Assembly: GCA_016808115.1 (NCBI GenBank)
Contig: JAEQBH010003858.1
Coordinates: forward strand, 248,001 to 312,000
Origin: Tetrastigma voinierianum
Lineage: Eukaryota > Streptophyta > Magnoliopsida > Vitales > Vitaceae
DNA length: 64,000 nucleotides
Direction of reading: 5' to 3'
Shown here: positions 23,171-34,746 of the stretch, piece after piece
How positions within the stretch are numbered: position 1 is the first letter of the stretch
How the letters are laid out: the number at the start of each line of letters is the position of its first letter
Notes under the pieces: model-generated
The model's input: only the letters and a program-made list of their open reading frames with translations
What the model was told of the DNA's origin: nothing
The model's database searches: none
Translations under genes and position numbers: made by a program

Positions 23171-24420
23171 GAAAGCTTTCATTTATGGGAAAACAGATGA
23201 AAGCTAGAATTGAAGGTGCAGTGGACATATAGAATTGTGTTGGGATACTCGCCATTGGGCTCTCGATCTAGAGAAGTGTTTATATGTTCTATCATGAAAT
23301 CTTGTTTCGCTTTAGATCGACGTTTTAGGATTTGATTTTAGATCGACATGGTTGTTTTTCATCAGATCATGGAACAAACTTTGCGGGTACCGGGTTCGTT
23401 GTTGATACTTTATATTGTTTCAATCAAATTCTACTATAATTCCTCGTTTAATGTTGATGTTGAACAAGATGCTGGGTATGAAAAGGAGTGCACTTTAATG
23501 AGTCTTCGCTGACTCAGGCACAAAAGGCTCCTGGCCATATCCAAAGAAAGGATTTTGAGACTAATTAAAAGCGAAGTTTTGCCTCAATTGGATTTTACTG
23601 ATTGGATAATACTTGTGTGGATTGCATTAAGGGTAAGAAAATCAAACATGTATCAAAACAAGATGCCACAAGGAGTAAAGTGGGATTACTCGATTTAATA
23701 GAAGCATACGATATTCATGTCCTTTCGATGTACCATCTTGGGGTGGTGAGAGGTATTTCATCACCTTCATTGATGATTACTCTAGGTACTGTTACCTTTA
23801 TTTGCTGCATGAAAGAACTCAATAAGTTGATGTCCTTGAGACATTCATTTTAGAGGTTGAGGAGACGCTTAAATGTAGCGTTAAGGTACACGTCTGATGG
23901 GTGGTGAATATTATGGAAAGACATCTAAGTTGGACAAATTCCAGGCCCATTAAAGAAACCTGAGTCCAAGTAAGATTGAGGCATAGTGATATTAATGCCC
24001 GACCGCCACACCAAATGGCATAGCCGAAAGGCGTAATCGCATACATTGATGGAAATGGTAAGGAGTATGGTGAATATAAATTCTAAAATTTGTTTCGATT
24101 GTGGATGTATGCATTAAGGACAACCGCATACATATTAAATAGTACCTAGTGTGCAAATTCCTAAGACACCTTATGAACTCGTGGACATCTAGGAAGCCTG
24201 TTTCTACATTATCTTCACGCGGTGGCCGCTGCCAAGTGAGATATATAATCCACATGAGCAGTTTGATTCAGACCATTAGTGGTTATTTCATTGGATATCC
24301 GGAAAGGTCAAAAGGGTATAGATTCTATTGTCCTAACCATAGTACGAGAATTGTAGAGTCCGGGAATGCTCGCTTCATTGAAAATGGCAAAGTGTCGGAG
24401 GGAGGGAGCACGTGATGTGG
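23171..24420 (+). pseudogene. Co2 protease/integrase remnant
   Basis: Integrase region. The zinc-finger end CVDCIKGKKIKHVSKQDATR is at 23611 on. It is followed by a core with a changed first-Asp block (EAYDIHV) and SDG...EYYG-like text near 23890. A PNGIAERRNR block near 24010-24040 holds the catalytic Glu. Downstream SGYFIGYPERSKGYRFYCPN (24281 on) is the classic copia post-integrase block. A protease presumably occupied about 23250-23550 but I cannot identify it. Confidence 0.82.
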
Positions 24421-25420
24421 AGATAAGAGAGTCATTGATGGACCAAAACCCATCAAATGATCCATCTCAAATTGAAGTTCCTATTATTGTAGCACAGCCA
24501 CAAGGCATGAATATGGGAACAACAAATAAATGGATGCTCCAAGCCCAATTATGGATTCCATTGTTCAAGAAGAGTGAGGAAAATGCCAAGTTAATGAGCA
24601 AGTGCGACCAAGAAGAAATAAGATCAAGGAGGTCTACTAGAGAGAAAAGATCGACTATTTCAATGACTATATAGTTTATGCACTTGAGCATGAAAGTGAC
24701 TTCAGCATTGATAATGACCTGTCTCTTGACTGCCATGAGCGGTGAAAATTTGATAAGTGGTTAATGGCCATTAAGGAAGAGTTGAAATCCACGGATGACA
24801 ATAATGTTTCGGGAATGACGGAATTATCATGATTCTAAAGAGTCTACCGTGCTCGGTCTTTAAGACCAAGCGAGACTCAAAGGGCAATGTCGAGGCATGA
24901 AGCCAGACTTGCTGCCAAAGGTTACACTCAAAAGGATAGCACTACTAGAAAGAGACTTCTCTCCTATTTCTAGAAAGAATTTTTATGATTGTAATGGCTT
25001 CGTGGCTCATTTTGATCTCGAGCTTCACCAAATGGATGTTAAAGTGGCTCTTCTCAATGGAGATTTGAAGAAGAGGTATATATGGATCAACCTCAAGGTT
25101 TTGAGACCACAAGTAAAAGAAATCTGGTATGTAGGTTGAAGAAATCAATCATGGATTAAAACAAGCTTCAGACAATGATATTTGAAGTTTAATGATACCG
25201 TATCGCTTGTACGGCTCAGAGAAATGACCGCCGACCGTGCATCTACATGAAGGTTGTGGGAAGCAAGTTCATAATCCTGTGTTGTATGTAGATGATATTC
25301 CTCTCTTGCCTCTAGTGATCGTAAGTTATTAATGATGTTAAGAATTACCTTTCTAGTAACTTTGAAATGAAGGATATGGGCGAGGCTTCTTATGTGATCT
25401 AATAGAAATATTATTTCTGA
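24421..25420 (+). pseudogene. Co2 reverse transcriptase remnant
   Basis: A linker to 24740, then reverse transcriptase: KWLMAIKEELKS (about 24758-24790), KTKRDSKGN, EARLAAKGYTQK (about 24898-24935), FDLELHQMDVKVALLNGDL (about 25012-25070), YMDQPQGFETTS-like text (about 25078-25110) and SIMD.KQA (about 25148-25170). A LYVDD-like piece lies near 25290 (TGTATGTAGATGATATTC), one of the better-kept motifs. Frames change many times. Confidence 0.85.
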
Positions 25421-26260
25421 TAGATCACAAGGAATTTTTGGGATTATCTCAAAAGGCTTACATCAACAAAGTTCTAGAAAGATTTAAGATGGAATCATGT
25501 ACACTTAGTCCGCCCCATCCGTGAAGGAGACAATTTCCTACTATCCTAATGTCCTAAGAATCGATTCGGAGCATAAAGAAATGGATAATATTCCTTAGTT
25601 CTTTAGTCAGAGCTTTCGATGTATGCTCAAACCCGTACTAGGGCCTGGGACATAAGCTTTTAAGGCTTCTGTGATGTTGGGTCGTTATCAATCAAACTCG
25701 GATTATTTTACCGGAGAGCCGAAAGAAAGTTTTGAGGTACTTGCAAGGCATTAAGGATCACATGCTCACATATAGAAGAAACTAGTAACCTCAGGTCATT
25801 CGTTACTCCCATTCGCACTATGCCGATGTAAGGATACCCTAAAGTCCACATTTCATTATTTTTGTCTCTTCTAGCCGATGGAGCTATCTCATGGAAGAGT
25901 AGTAAGCAAATTGGTCATTGTTACTCTAATTACGGAGGCTGAATTTATAGCATGCTTTGAAGCTACGCCTAATCAAGCCAGGGTCACAAGAATTTCTTAA
26001 TGGTTTAAGTATCATCGGGTACCATTGCTAAACAAATGAGGATTTATTTGCGGGATAACGCGGGCAATGTATTCTTCTTCTAAGAATGATAGATACCCAA
26101 GGGTGCCAACCATATGGATTTAAAGTATCTATCCTGGCTGGAAGAAGAGGTGCAAAATCAAAGAGTTCAAATAGTGCACATCGCACCTATGATATGATCA
26201 AGGATCCATGGACTAAAGGAGTAGTCTTAAACATTTATCGCCATATTAGTAAATGGGAGT
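25421..26260 (+). pseudogene. Co2 RNase H remnant
   Basis: FLGLSQKAYINKVLERFKMES at 25435-25497 opens the connection. VLRYLQGIKDHMLTYRR (about 25729-25780) follows, then TEAEF.ACF (about 25930-25960), NAGNVFFF.N-like text (about 26055-26090) and HMDLKYL with HRTYDMIKDPWTKG (about 26180-26220). This is the standard copia RNase H order, damaged throughout. Confidence 0.82.
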
Positions 26261-26650
26261 AGTCACGTAAGTCCTTGTATATCTGATGATTGGTCATACA
26301 TGTATGAATTTATGTTTAGCACGCTTTATGTTTATTTGATACCTAGATATCGATGTTTGTTTGGATTTTGCTTATCTATGAATCATATTTCGCTTATGCA
26401 TATTTTATTATGATTATAGATCTTAGGTCTTATTTAATACATCAGGATAAAGCATTTTCGTGTGTCTACTTTATCAAATCAAGGGATCGCTTGAATTGAA
26501 TTGACTTAGATACATGGAATAAATCAAGACGTTTATCGTGCCTCGTGACCGCCATGATCTCGGCCTGGCTTAGTTCTACGGTCGTGACTTATATATAACA
26601 TTTTAAGTGAGCCTGGTTATGTTAATATGTCAGATACTAGTCGTATATGA
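26261..26650 (+). other. Co2 3' untranslated region
   Basis: Non-coding stretch between the polyprotein end and the polypurine tract. No feature seen. Confidence 0.6.
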
Positions 26651-26664
26651 ATCAAGAGGGAGAA
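26651..26664 (+). other. Co2 polypurine tract
   Basis: ATCAAGAGGGAGAA directly before the 3' LTR. Confidence 0.8.
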
Positions 26665-26885
26665 TGTTAGAAATTTTAATTTCTAATTGATTCATATAAT
26701 TTCAGTATTGATAATTGTTATCGTTGTACACAAGGTGATGATTAGTGTAGTATCTAAGAGATAATTATCGGGTGTAAATCCCTCCGTGCCGATTCGTTAA
26801 AATTTAAGTATTTTAGTGTGTTTTGTTATATTAGTAAATGTCTTAATAAAAGACATTTAATATTAGTAACTCTTCCTCTTCCTGC

Positions 26886-26933
<48 letters not shown>

Positions 26934-27203
26934 GCATAGAAAAACACACAGCTTCCAAGGGGTTTGATTCAGAAAGTCAAGAATCAATCAAGTCCTTATA
27001 TCATCAAAGGGCCATTTTAAGGTTATGGATCCGCATAGGAAAACATATATATATTACTCGATATTCAATTATCGTGGATTTTATCTTCTTCAAGTAAGTT
27101 TTTCTTTTCATTTTCTGTAAATTATGTCATGATTGTTAAATTGGTTGATTTAATTGTTCTATTAGGATCCAAATTGTTAAATCGTTTCCGAAAATTTTCA
27201 GCA
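26665..27203 (+). mobile_element. Co2 3' LTR
   Basis: A 539-base LTR with a (TA)n tract at 26889-26930, ending TTTTCAGCA. The TTTTT duplication follows and viral sequence resumes. Confidence 0.92.
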
Positions 27204-27208
27204 TTTTT

Positions 27209-28426
27209 AACTTATTATAAATTAGAATTCTTAACAAATGATTGGATATTAAAAACATTGTATATCTCTAAGCCTCAAATATTTTTGCAAGAATCAATGA
27301 TAATTATACAACTAAATCTCCCTCAAGAAATGGAATAAGAATTATTAATAAAAGCTAAGATAGAAAATTTAAGAACAAAAATATATTTGATGGTTATAAC
27401 TTTAGATTTAAATTTGATAAATAATAATATTAAAGAAGCTTATAATCAAGAAGAAGATCTCAGTGAAATATTTTATAGTAATCTAAATAGGATAGAAAAT
27501 CCAAATAAAGAAGACAATTAAAATGATGAATGGACAATAAAACGTTTTTGTACAAAAGCACAACAAACATAGAAAAGACAAAATTTATGTAAAGACTTTA
27601 CTAATAGTAAAAATGGAAAGAATAAAAACACAATATATAAATGATTATGGAATGTTTAGAAGTAGTTTACCTTTATCTATAAAAGTCATCTTTAAAATAT
27701 ATGTAATTTACTGATATAATAATACCTGATATAGTAGACAATTACAATGAATATTTACCCTTTTGGGTTAATTTAGATTTAGAAAAAAGAAGAAAATTAA
27801 TAGAAAAAATAAAACTTTGTAAAAATGGAGAAACATCCAATAATAATTAAAAATCTAATGCAAAGATAAATAAGAAACTTATATCCAAAAGATAAAATAA
27901 AAATAAAAGAATATGAACTGTATATAGATTGGAAAAAAATTGTGACATAAAGGATTATAAAAACCAAATAACATGGAATATAGAAAATTGAAATATTAAT
28001 GGAAGAAATATTAAAAGTTGTACAATCAAACATTATTAGAAATATCTTTATGAACAATAAAAAGAGAAGACATAGAAAAGGAAGCCTAGATGAAAAATTA
28101 CAAAACAACATTAGAATTAGAAAAGAAAGAAAAATAAAAGAAGAAAACAAATAATAGAAGAAGAGACTGAAAAGAATTAGTCAAGGAGAAATAAATAGAA
28201 GATAAAATGATAGAAATACAAAAAATGAATTTAAATAAAACAAAAGATGTGAATCCTATAGGGCATATATGAGGACCTAGTAAAATAAATGAAGAATACC
28301 CAAATACATTTGAAAAACAATACGGAATACCTAAATATGAACCAAGAGAAACAAAATCTAAATAATTGTGAGTTACAGAATATACTCTAGATATACTGTC
28401 AAAAGATATTAAAACAAAGGTTAAAT
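27209..28426 (+). pseudogene. EPRV ORF1, second piece
   Basis: A-rich viral sequence resuming the frame left at 20589: LTYYKLEFLTNDWILKTLY (27206 on), with further runs such as AYNQEEDLSEIFYSN near 27440. Later pieces include a glutamate/lysine-rich, coiled-coil-like stretch (about 28080-28200) and EKQYGIPKYEPRETKS near 28313-28362. By position it is the region before and into the coat protein. Stops and shifts are many. The solo LTR interrupts at 28426. Confidence 0.6.
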
Positions 28427-29760
28427 TGTGATCGCCCAAAACCGCTAAGTCTGGCTGACTTCACCACCCCGCTGAAATCTACATGTCTCTTCATGAGACC
28501 CATATTTGTGCATAAATGGCCACTTGGGCCTACACATCCTACTCATAAAATGTATATTTTATACAAAATGATTTAATTACAATTTGTTCACGATTGTATT
28601 TATTACAATTTATACAAAATCAGGTCTTTGCCCGTAATTTTACAACATAAGATAAGGCCATCTTCGCCGCTTTTCTCCTCTCTAAGGCCCCTGATGCCTC
28701 CCATCTCCAAGTGCGCCTTTCTAAGACTAAAAATATATTCCTCAGGAGCAATGCCCAAGAGTGGAATCTCCTACTTGGATTACTTCCCCTACCTAAGTGC
28801 AATGCAATGTCACAACAAACATTCAACACATGCTAATATATCACTCATGCATATATTAACAAAATTAATTTCATACATCATGTTATTCAGTTTATAATAA
28901 TAACATAAACTTAGCTCACAAGGGCTAAGGCACAATCCGGAGGTTCGTCTTGGAACATCCCACAATTTCACAATCAACAGGTTGTTCACCCATGGCAACA
29001 ACACACATCACACAAATCACACAAAATGGGCCAGAACTCCGTCCAAACCACACCAAGGATTTATTCACTCGGTCCAAATCTTTTGGAACCGAAGTCACGG
29101 CCTTCCAGGTCTCAACAAATCCCCATCCATTACATGACCCTTAAGCAAAAAGTAAAACAAGTAGGAGAAAAACCCCTACCTTTTTGGAGATTGTCGAAAC
29201 TCCCCCAAATCTGGTACCCACACGTAGCCCCCCGGCGTAGACCACCCTTGCCCCTGCACAAGCGTAACCGACTACCGATCGCCGAGATCTTAGAGAGAAG
29301 CTCTGACTTTCTCTCTAAAACTCACCTCCAGCTGTCAGTCTCCAAAATCAAAGCAAGAAGAAATGAAGATGAGAAGATGATGTCTTCTCCTCGTACCATA
29401 AGTTCGTCTCATTTCGACTTTCAACCCACTTTACACATGGCCCAATGCGGTTGCACTCATTTTGGTGCCATGTGTCCCTCACGAACATGCAATCAGATTG
29501 TATTCTGCCACGTGGCAGCCCTCCTGCTCTCGCCACTTGGCATCCCCTTACCTGCCACGTGTCATCCACTTTATCGCTTTCTAAAAACGCAGAAATCTCG
29601 ACCACTCTAATCCAACGAATTAACGTGGTACTAGATTTCACGAGACGACTTAACGCTTGTCAGTCTGCTTCACATTCCGAGATCTAGAAAATTTCCGGAT
29701 TTTAACCAAAATTACCATTTTACCCTCCTTTAGGGAATCTGGATTTTCCGGGGTCTCACA
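28427..29760 (-). mobile_element. Solo gypsy LTR with TSD TAAAT
   Basis: A 1334-base repeat starting TGTGATCGCCC and ending GGGGTCTCACA, flanked by TAAAT at 28422-28426 and 29761-29765. Its right end matches the Gy3 and Gy1 LTR ends (GAGATCTAGAAAATTTCCGG, ATTACCATTTTACC), so it belongs to a related family. With no internal region present, it is the product of recombination between two LTRs. Short open frames within it are not conserved. Confidence 0.9.
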
Positions 29761-29765
29761 TAAAT

Positions 29766-30217
29766 AAATGGTCAAAAGCAATGACATTATATTTTATGAC
29801 ATAGGGAACAAATTGGGATAATAATACTAAAACCCAAATAACGATAAGAACATTAACATGATGGGTTAGAAAATGGTGGGAAGGATTATTAGCCCCTAGT
29901 TTTAATGTAATTACAAATAACACTATTGTAGCCTTTGAAAGTAGCATATTTGAAGGTATAAATACTTTTATTATATACATAGTAAATGAATTTTTAGGAG
30001 AATTATGGATGACAAATAGTAAAGAACAAAGAAAAAATGACATAAGAGAAGTTAAGAATAAATTAGCACTGTTACAAATTTGTAAAATGAAAAACATATA
30101 TGAATATACATATGAATTTAGAAAATTGTATTATGATGCATTTGATAGTAATATGAATATGACAATCTTAGAAAATACATACTATGAAAAGTTACCAAGA
30201 AAATGGAGTAATTATTT
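29766..30217 (+). pseudogene. EPRV coat-protein core piece
   Basis: Viral reading in one main frame from about 29770 with a few TGA/TAA stops. WVRKWWEGLLAPSFN (about 29863-29910), then GELWMTNSKEQRKNDI and YEYTYEFRKLYYDAF (about 30093-30140), then YYEKLPRKWSNYF (30180-30217). The tryptophan-rich stretch, the 'Y-x-x-x-F' helix and the L-P-x-x-W text resemble the capsid core of caulimovirids and gag. Gy3 splits it in frame at 30217; it resumes at 60995. Confidence 0.7.
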
Positions 30218-32653
30218 TGTGGCACCCCAAATCCAGGGGTCCCGTTGACAACTCACGAAATTCCTGTGGATTTCGGGTGATCCGATACTACACTGTTGTG
30301 TCCCATTTATCGGGATCCATATTTTCACAAAAATCGGGCAGAATCTCCTTTGTTCAGGGAGCTCTACCTAACATACAACTCTTGTATAATCATAACCCAT
30401 CTTAGGGTCTCACCGTATAGTATTGACCACACAAACCATCCTGGTCCATATCCCTAATATACATCCTTTTACCGGGACTCATTCATTCACATTTAAATCT
30501 AAAATATGAAAATTAAACTCTTAATTACAGTTTGTAAGAGTTCAAACACGACCCTCTTACCATAATTACATACCCAACTATTTAGAGAATAGTCCCAAAA
30601 GAATTTAGTTACAATTTTTTTATACAAAATATGTTTTTTTTTTTACAAAGGTAATATCAAGGAGCCACACATCGGCCTTCTTCATAATCACGGCCTCGTC
30701 GGAGCATCGTCTCCCTGTACAACCCCTGTACCTGAAAGGGGGTCCCACAACAGGTGAGCAATGCCCAGTAGAGAAATTCTTCTACTGTTCTATAAGGGCT
30801 ACTCCCCACCTAAAATGCGCATGTAATGACACACATACATCATACCACATTCCATACAGAAAATGCAATCCTATATGGAATTTTTGTTTTTTTTTCATGT
30901 CATGCATGAGATGAGACTCCTCATGCCCATAACCTAAGTCCTGATCGACTCCCTCACACCTGCGACTGCCAAGTGTGAAAACTAGTCATTGGTGTTTCAC
31001 CTAATGACTTAATTCATTGGACAACCCTCCGATATTTATTTTAATTATTAAATCCCCATGTATACAGGCGATCAGATCCCATCAGAGGTTTCACTCATCA
31101 CACTTTTGTGAACTTTCATCATTTTGATCCATATATCTAACCAAGAATAGATTTCAATCTTTTCACCTCGGGGGGGATCTACCCCATCTTGCTTCATCCA
31201 AACACACGAAGTTTGTTATTATTATTTTATGCACCTATGAGTCTCACTTTGACGCTGTCCCAATTTCCAGTTTCCACACATTCACCAAGAATGGTGAATA
31301 ATACAATACCCCACACACACCCGATTTGATGCGATAAGTCCCCTGCGGCATATGAAATGCAATTATGTCATTTCATATCAATTCATGTTACATGGATGAT
31401 GAGTACCACATGCAACATAATAAATCATGGATAATTATAATTTTTTTTCATATAATTTACATTCATCATAAATTCCATGTCAATACATCCATAAGCATGC
31501 ATTAACATGATTTTCACACAACCAACATGTTATTCAAATTTTTTGCAATAACACGTACAAAAAAACAACACACACACGGTCCAAAATCGGCCCCGACTGC
31601 CTAAAATCCTCATTCAAATTGTCCGAAATGGGCCCCAAAATTCAGCCTTAGACTATCCGAAAATACCCAAAAACTTAACTGGATCACCCAAAAATGCCTC
31701 GGTATTCAGGGCCCCGATCGCCCAAAATGGGGCCCCGAAAATTAAACTGGACCGCCTGAAAATTTAGTTCGGACTGTCCGAAAACAGTCCCGAAAATTTT
31801 TGGCCATTCGCCCAAAATCTTCGGGATTAAATCACATGGCCACCACAAAACTCGAAGAAAACCCATGTCATTAAATGACTTTTAGTTAAAATAATCAAAA
31901 GTAGAAAAGTTCCCAATTTCATGTAGGTTTGACGAACTCCAAGATTTTGGTACCCACGCCAGAACAGATGCGTGGATCGACTTTGCCTTTTGTTCCGACG
32001 AAAACATACGGTCCAGTTTTCATAAATCTTAGAGATAAGTGGAACCTTTCTCTCTCTCTCTCTCTCCCGTTCGCTTTCTCCCTCTCTTCGCTTTTCCTCC
32101 TTACTTTCTTATCCAATTCGAACTTTCCTTCTTTGGTCTGCTCTCCTTCATTTCTTCATTTTCCATTTTCTTTTCCTTATTTTCTTCTCTTTTCCTTCAT
32201 TTTCTCTTTTCTATCTCTCATTTTTATTATCATCAACTGAATGGTCCAAATGTGGGGGAAACTTCCCCTCACTTTCCTCCATTGCCATTTGTCTTCTTCA
32301 CAAATTTTCTTAATTTTTTTATATTTTCATTTCCTTCTTTTTCCTCCACTTGACACTTGGCTCAATGTGAGCCATTCACACAAGTGCACCACATGGCTCA
32401 TGCCATGTGTCACTCCCCTAGGTTTCCATGTGGCAACCATATGATCATGCCATGTGTCACCCGATACCTTGAAAAACGTGAAATTTCAACTGTCTCGGAA
32501 TTCGACAAAGTTCGACGGGGTAACTTGATTTCGTGAGACAAATTCAACGGACAAGTCCATTTCATTATATGAGATCTAGAAAATTTCCGGTTTTCAATCG
32601 AAATTACCATTTTACCATTTTTCAAAAAAATTGAATTTTTCCCGGGTTTTACA
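30218..32653 (-). mobile_element. Gy3 3' LTR
   Basis: A 2436-base LTR, TGTGGCACCCC to GGGTTTTACA. It contains a degenerate minisatellite at about 31575-31830 and a (TC)n tract at 32048-32067. It is about 500 bases longer than its partner; sequence around 30780-31380 (plus orientation) is largely missing from the partner. Confidence 0.9.
31575..31830. repeat. Degenerate minisatellite in Gy3 3' LTR
   Basis: Recurring CCGAAAAT / GCCCAAAAT / GGGCCCCGAAAAT modules spaced irregularly by about 25-50 bases. It sits in the same LTR position as the clean 40-base array of Gy1. Confidence 0.65.
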
Positions 32654-32666
32654 TTTTTTCCCCCTT
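32654..32666 (-). other. Gy3 polypurine tract
   Basis: The minus strand reads AAGGGGGAAAAAA against the LTR. Confidence 0.75.
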
Positions 32667-33466
32667 AACAGAATTTCGTCCCCGAAATTCACACATATCA
32701 ACATACACAAACACATGCATATGCAGTAATTATTATAGTTCCAAATTTTAGACAACGCACCTCCGTCCTCAAATAGGAAAGGATAGGTGGCTCGCATTGT
32801 GTCATCGCGCTCCTGTTGCCTCCCTCCACTCCCCGATGTCGCGATGACGACTTTCACTAAATTTCACTCTGGCCTCAGATCGCAAACCTGATCCCCGCTA
32901 TCCAAGATAATGCGACCGTCCCTCCGGTCTCATCAATATCAACAAGAATCCTCCCTAATCCACTACATGAGTCGATCCGGAGTATACTTTCGCAGCATGG
33001 AGACGTGAACACCAGGACGCCGACAAACTCAAGCAGCGCCTAATCGATACGCAACTATACCCACCCTCTCGAGTATATCGAAAGGCCCGATATGCCTCAG
33101 CGCTAGCTTCCCTCGCTTGCCGAATCTGACAACTCTTCTCTTAGGCATCACCTTCAAGAAGACATGACCACCCACCTCAAACTCTAGAGGTCGAAGTCGT
33201 CCGTCGGTGTAGCTCTTCTGTATACTCTGAGCCATGTGAAGACGCTTCTGTATCAAATCCACATTCTCATATATGTCTCTAATCAGATCCGGACTAGTGT
33301 TGGAACTCTCTCCCACCTCTGTCCAACAAAGTGATGATCGACATGGCCTCTCATATAAAGCCTCATAGGGTGTCATCTGTATACTCGCCTGATAACTATT
33401 GTTGTAGGTGAATTCCACTAAGGGTAAGTGCTCCTCCTAATCTACCCTAAGATCCAGACGATGCTT
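32667..33466 (-). pseudogene. Gy3 integrase C-terminus and chromodomain end
   Basis: Read leftward. VEFTYNNSYQASIQMTPYEA (33418 on), GESSNTSPDLIRDIYENVDL, then LEFEVGGHVFLKVMPKRRVV and HIGPFDILERVGIVAYRL, the GPY/F module (to about 33040). Further left ERDDTMRATYPFLFED (near 32812-32765) is the end of a chromodomain, which in this lineage guides insertion to heterochromatin. The catalytic core is missing, because the left Gy4 junction has lost sequence. Confidence 0.88.
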
Positions 33467-34732
33467 GCAAAGACTGCTAGAAAGTGTCGCCGCACTAATC
33501 GTAGAGCCAAAGTATTATACTAGCCCCCGCCTTAATGCAATGCAGGTATCGTGTCATTCAACATCCGATCTTAGGCACCCCATAATTATATGTGTTCAAG
33601 AACTTACTATCTTATCATAGTAGCATTAAGCCTAAGTTGTAGTTTCACATTTCTGGCTTACGAGGTACTAGCCTTAATTCTTTTCTGGTCAACAGTATAT
33701 TGAACGGACCCTTTCATACACTTATAGGTCCTCATTAGTCTAATAGATAAGTCCTAATAAATGCAGAATAGCAAACATGACAAAAAACACATGTCTCGTG
33801 GAACAACAGTCTCTTGGGGCCAGAGCTTTAGGCTACGTCACAGACCCGAGGTCAGTCTAAGCCTCCTCCTACCACGCCACTGCGCTGGGATTTCTACACC
33901 GCTGCCGCCGACTCGTAAATTACCCAGATTTGCTGATTTCATCCCTTTTTCTAGAAATCCAACCAAAAACCCCAAAATAATCCAAAAGCATCACAAAAAA
34001 CAACTCTCAAATGGTTCATAACCCAAACATAAACACAAGAGGGGAAGTTAAGAGGATTCCTAACACCCAACAAGTATTCATACTCTTAAACTCCTCAAAC
34101 CCTAGCTCAAGGAGGAATTTCATACATCCTAAACCAAGAATCCATACTCAAAGGGAGGATTCCATACTCATCTTATACAACTAGGGTTTTACCAACCCAA
34201 CTTTCAAGAAATCTAGGGTTAGGGTGGATTCCTTACTAAACCCTAGAAATGGAACAAACTAATATCCATACAAATCCATACAATCCATACTTATCCATAC
34301 AAAAGTCCAAAAATCCATACTTATCCATACAAAAGTCCAAAAATCCATACAATCCATACCTTTCTTGGCTTTCTTCTTCTTCTTTTTCTTCTTCTTCTCC
34401 CTCTCTTCACGTAATGCCTACCCCCAATTCCCTCAAATGAGAGATCAACTTGGTCTTATCCTATTTGCTTTTAAGTTTCCTCATATTATAATTTAGTCTT
34501 CAAACTCCCTTCTATTTGCACTTCAATCCCCATATTTACACTTTGGCATATAATCTTATTATCTTATGACTTTTATATCCTATTTTGACAAATTCCACTT
34601 TTACCCTTGTATCTTGTACAAATTCCGGTTTTCTCGGTTTTCATGTTTTGAATTTAATTCACGAAAAATTCAAATTATACCTACAAAATACCCTAAACAC
34701 GTTGAAAATGACTAGGTATATTTAGTGTTACA
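33467..34732 (-). mobile_element. Gy4 3' LTR, truncated
   Basis: It aligns with the Gy4 right LTR from about 54640 to its end, sharing CGTGTCATTCAA, ACCTTTCTTGGCTTTCTTC and GTGTTACA-type ends. It lacks the first ~735 bases. It contains a short direct repeat of ATCCATACTTATCCATACAA, twice, near 34278-34345. Confidence 0.82.
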
Positions 34733-34746
34733 ATTCCCCCTAAAAT
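34733..34746 (-). other. Gy4 polypurine tract
   Basis: The minus strand reads TTTTAGGGGGAATT next to the LTR. Confidence 0.7.

Larger units (their letters stand above)
20590..27203 (+). mobile_element. Ty1/copia element Co2, with TSD TTTTT
   Basis: Complete LTR-to-LTR copia element of 6.6 kb. Left LTR 20590-21200, right LTR 26665-27203. Both start TGTTAGAAATTTTAATTTC and end ATTTTCA(A/G)CA, and the duplication TTTTT is at 20585-20589 and 27204-27208. The internal order gag, integrase, reverse transcriptase, RNase H is that of copia. It differs in LTR and sequence from Co1. Frames are heavily broken. Confidence 0.92.

Noticed and set aside
27797..28439. Hydrophobic minus-strand open frames that look like membrane proteins
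   Set aside because: They are complements of A-rich viral coding sequence, which gives F, I, L and S codons on the other strand.
32039..32353. Similar Ser/Leu/Phe-rich frames in both Gy3 LTRs (also 60293-60652)
   Set aside because: The similarity follows from the shared (TC)n leader tract. The frames differ in length and end and have no known domain.
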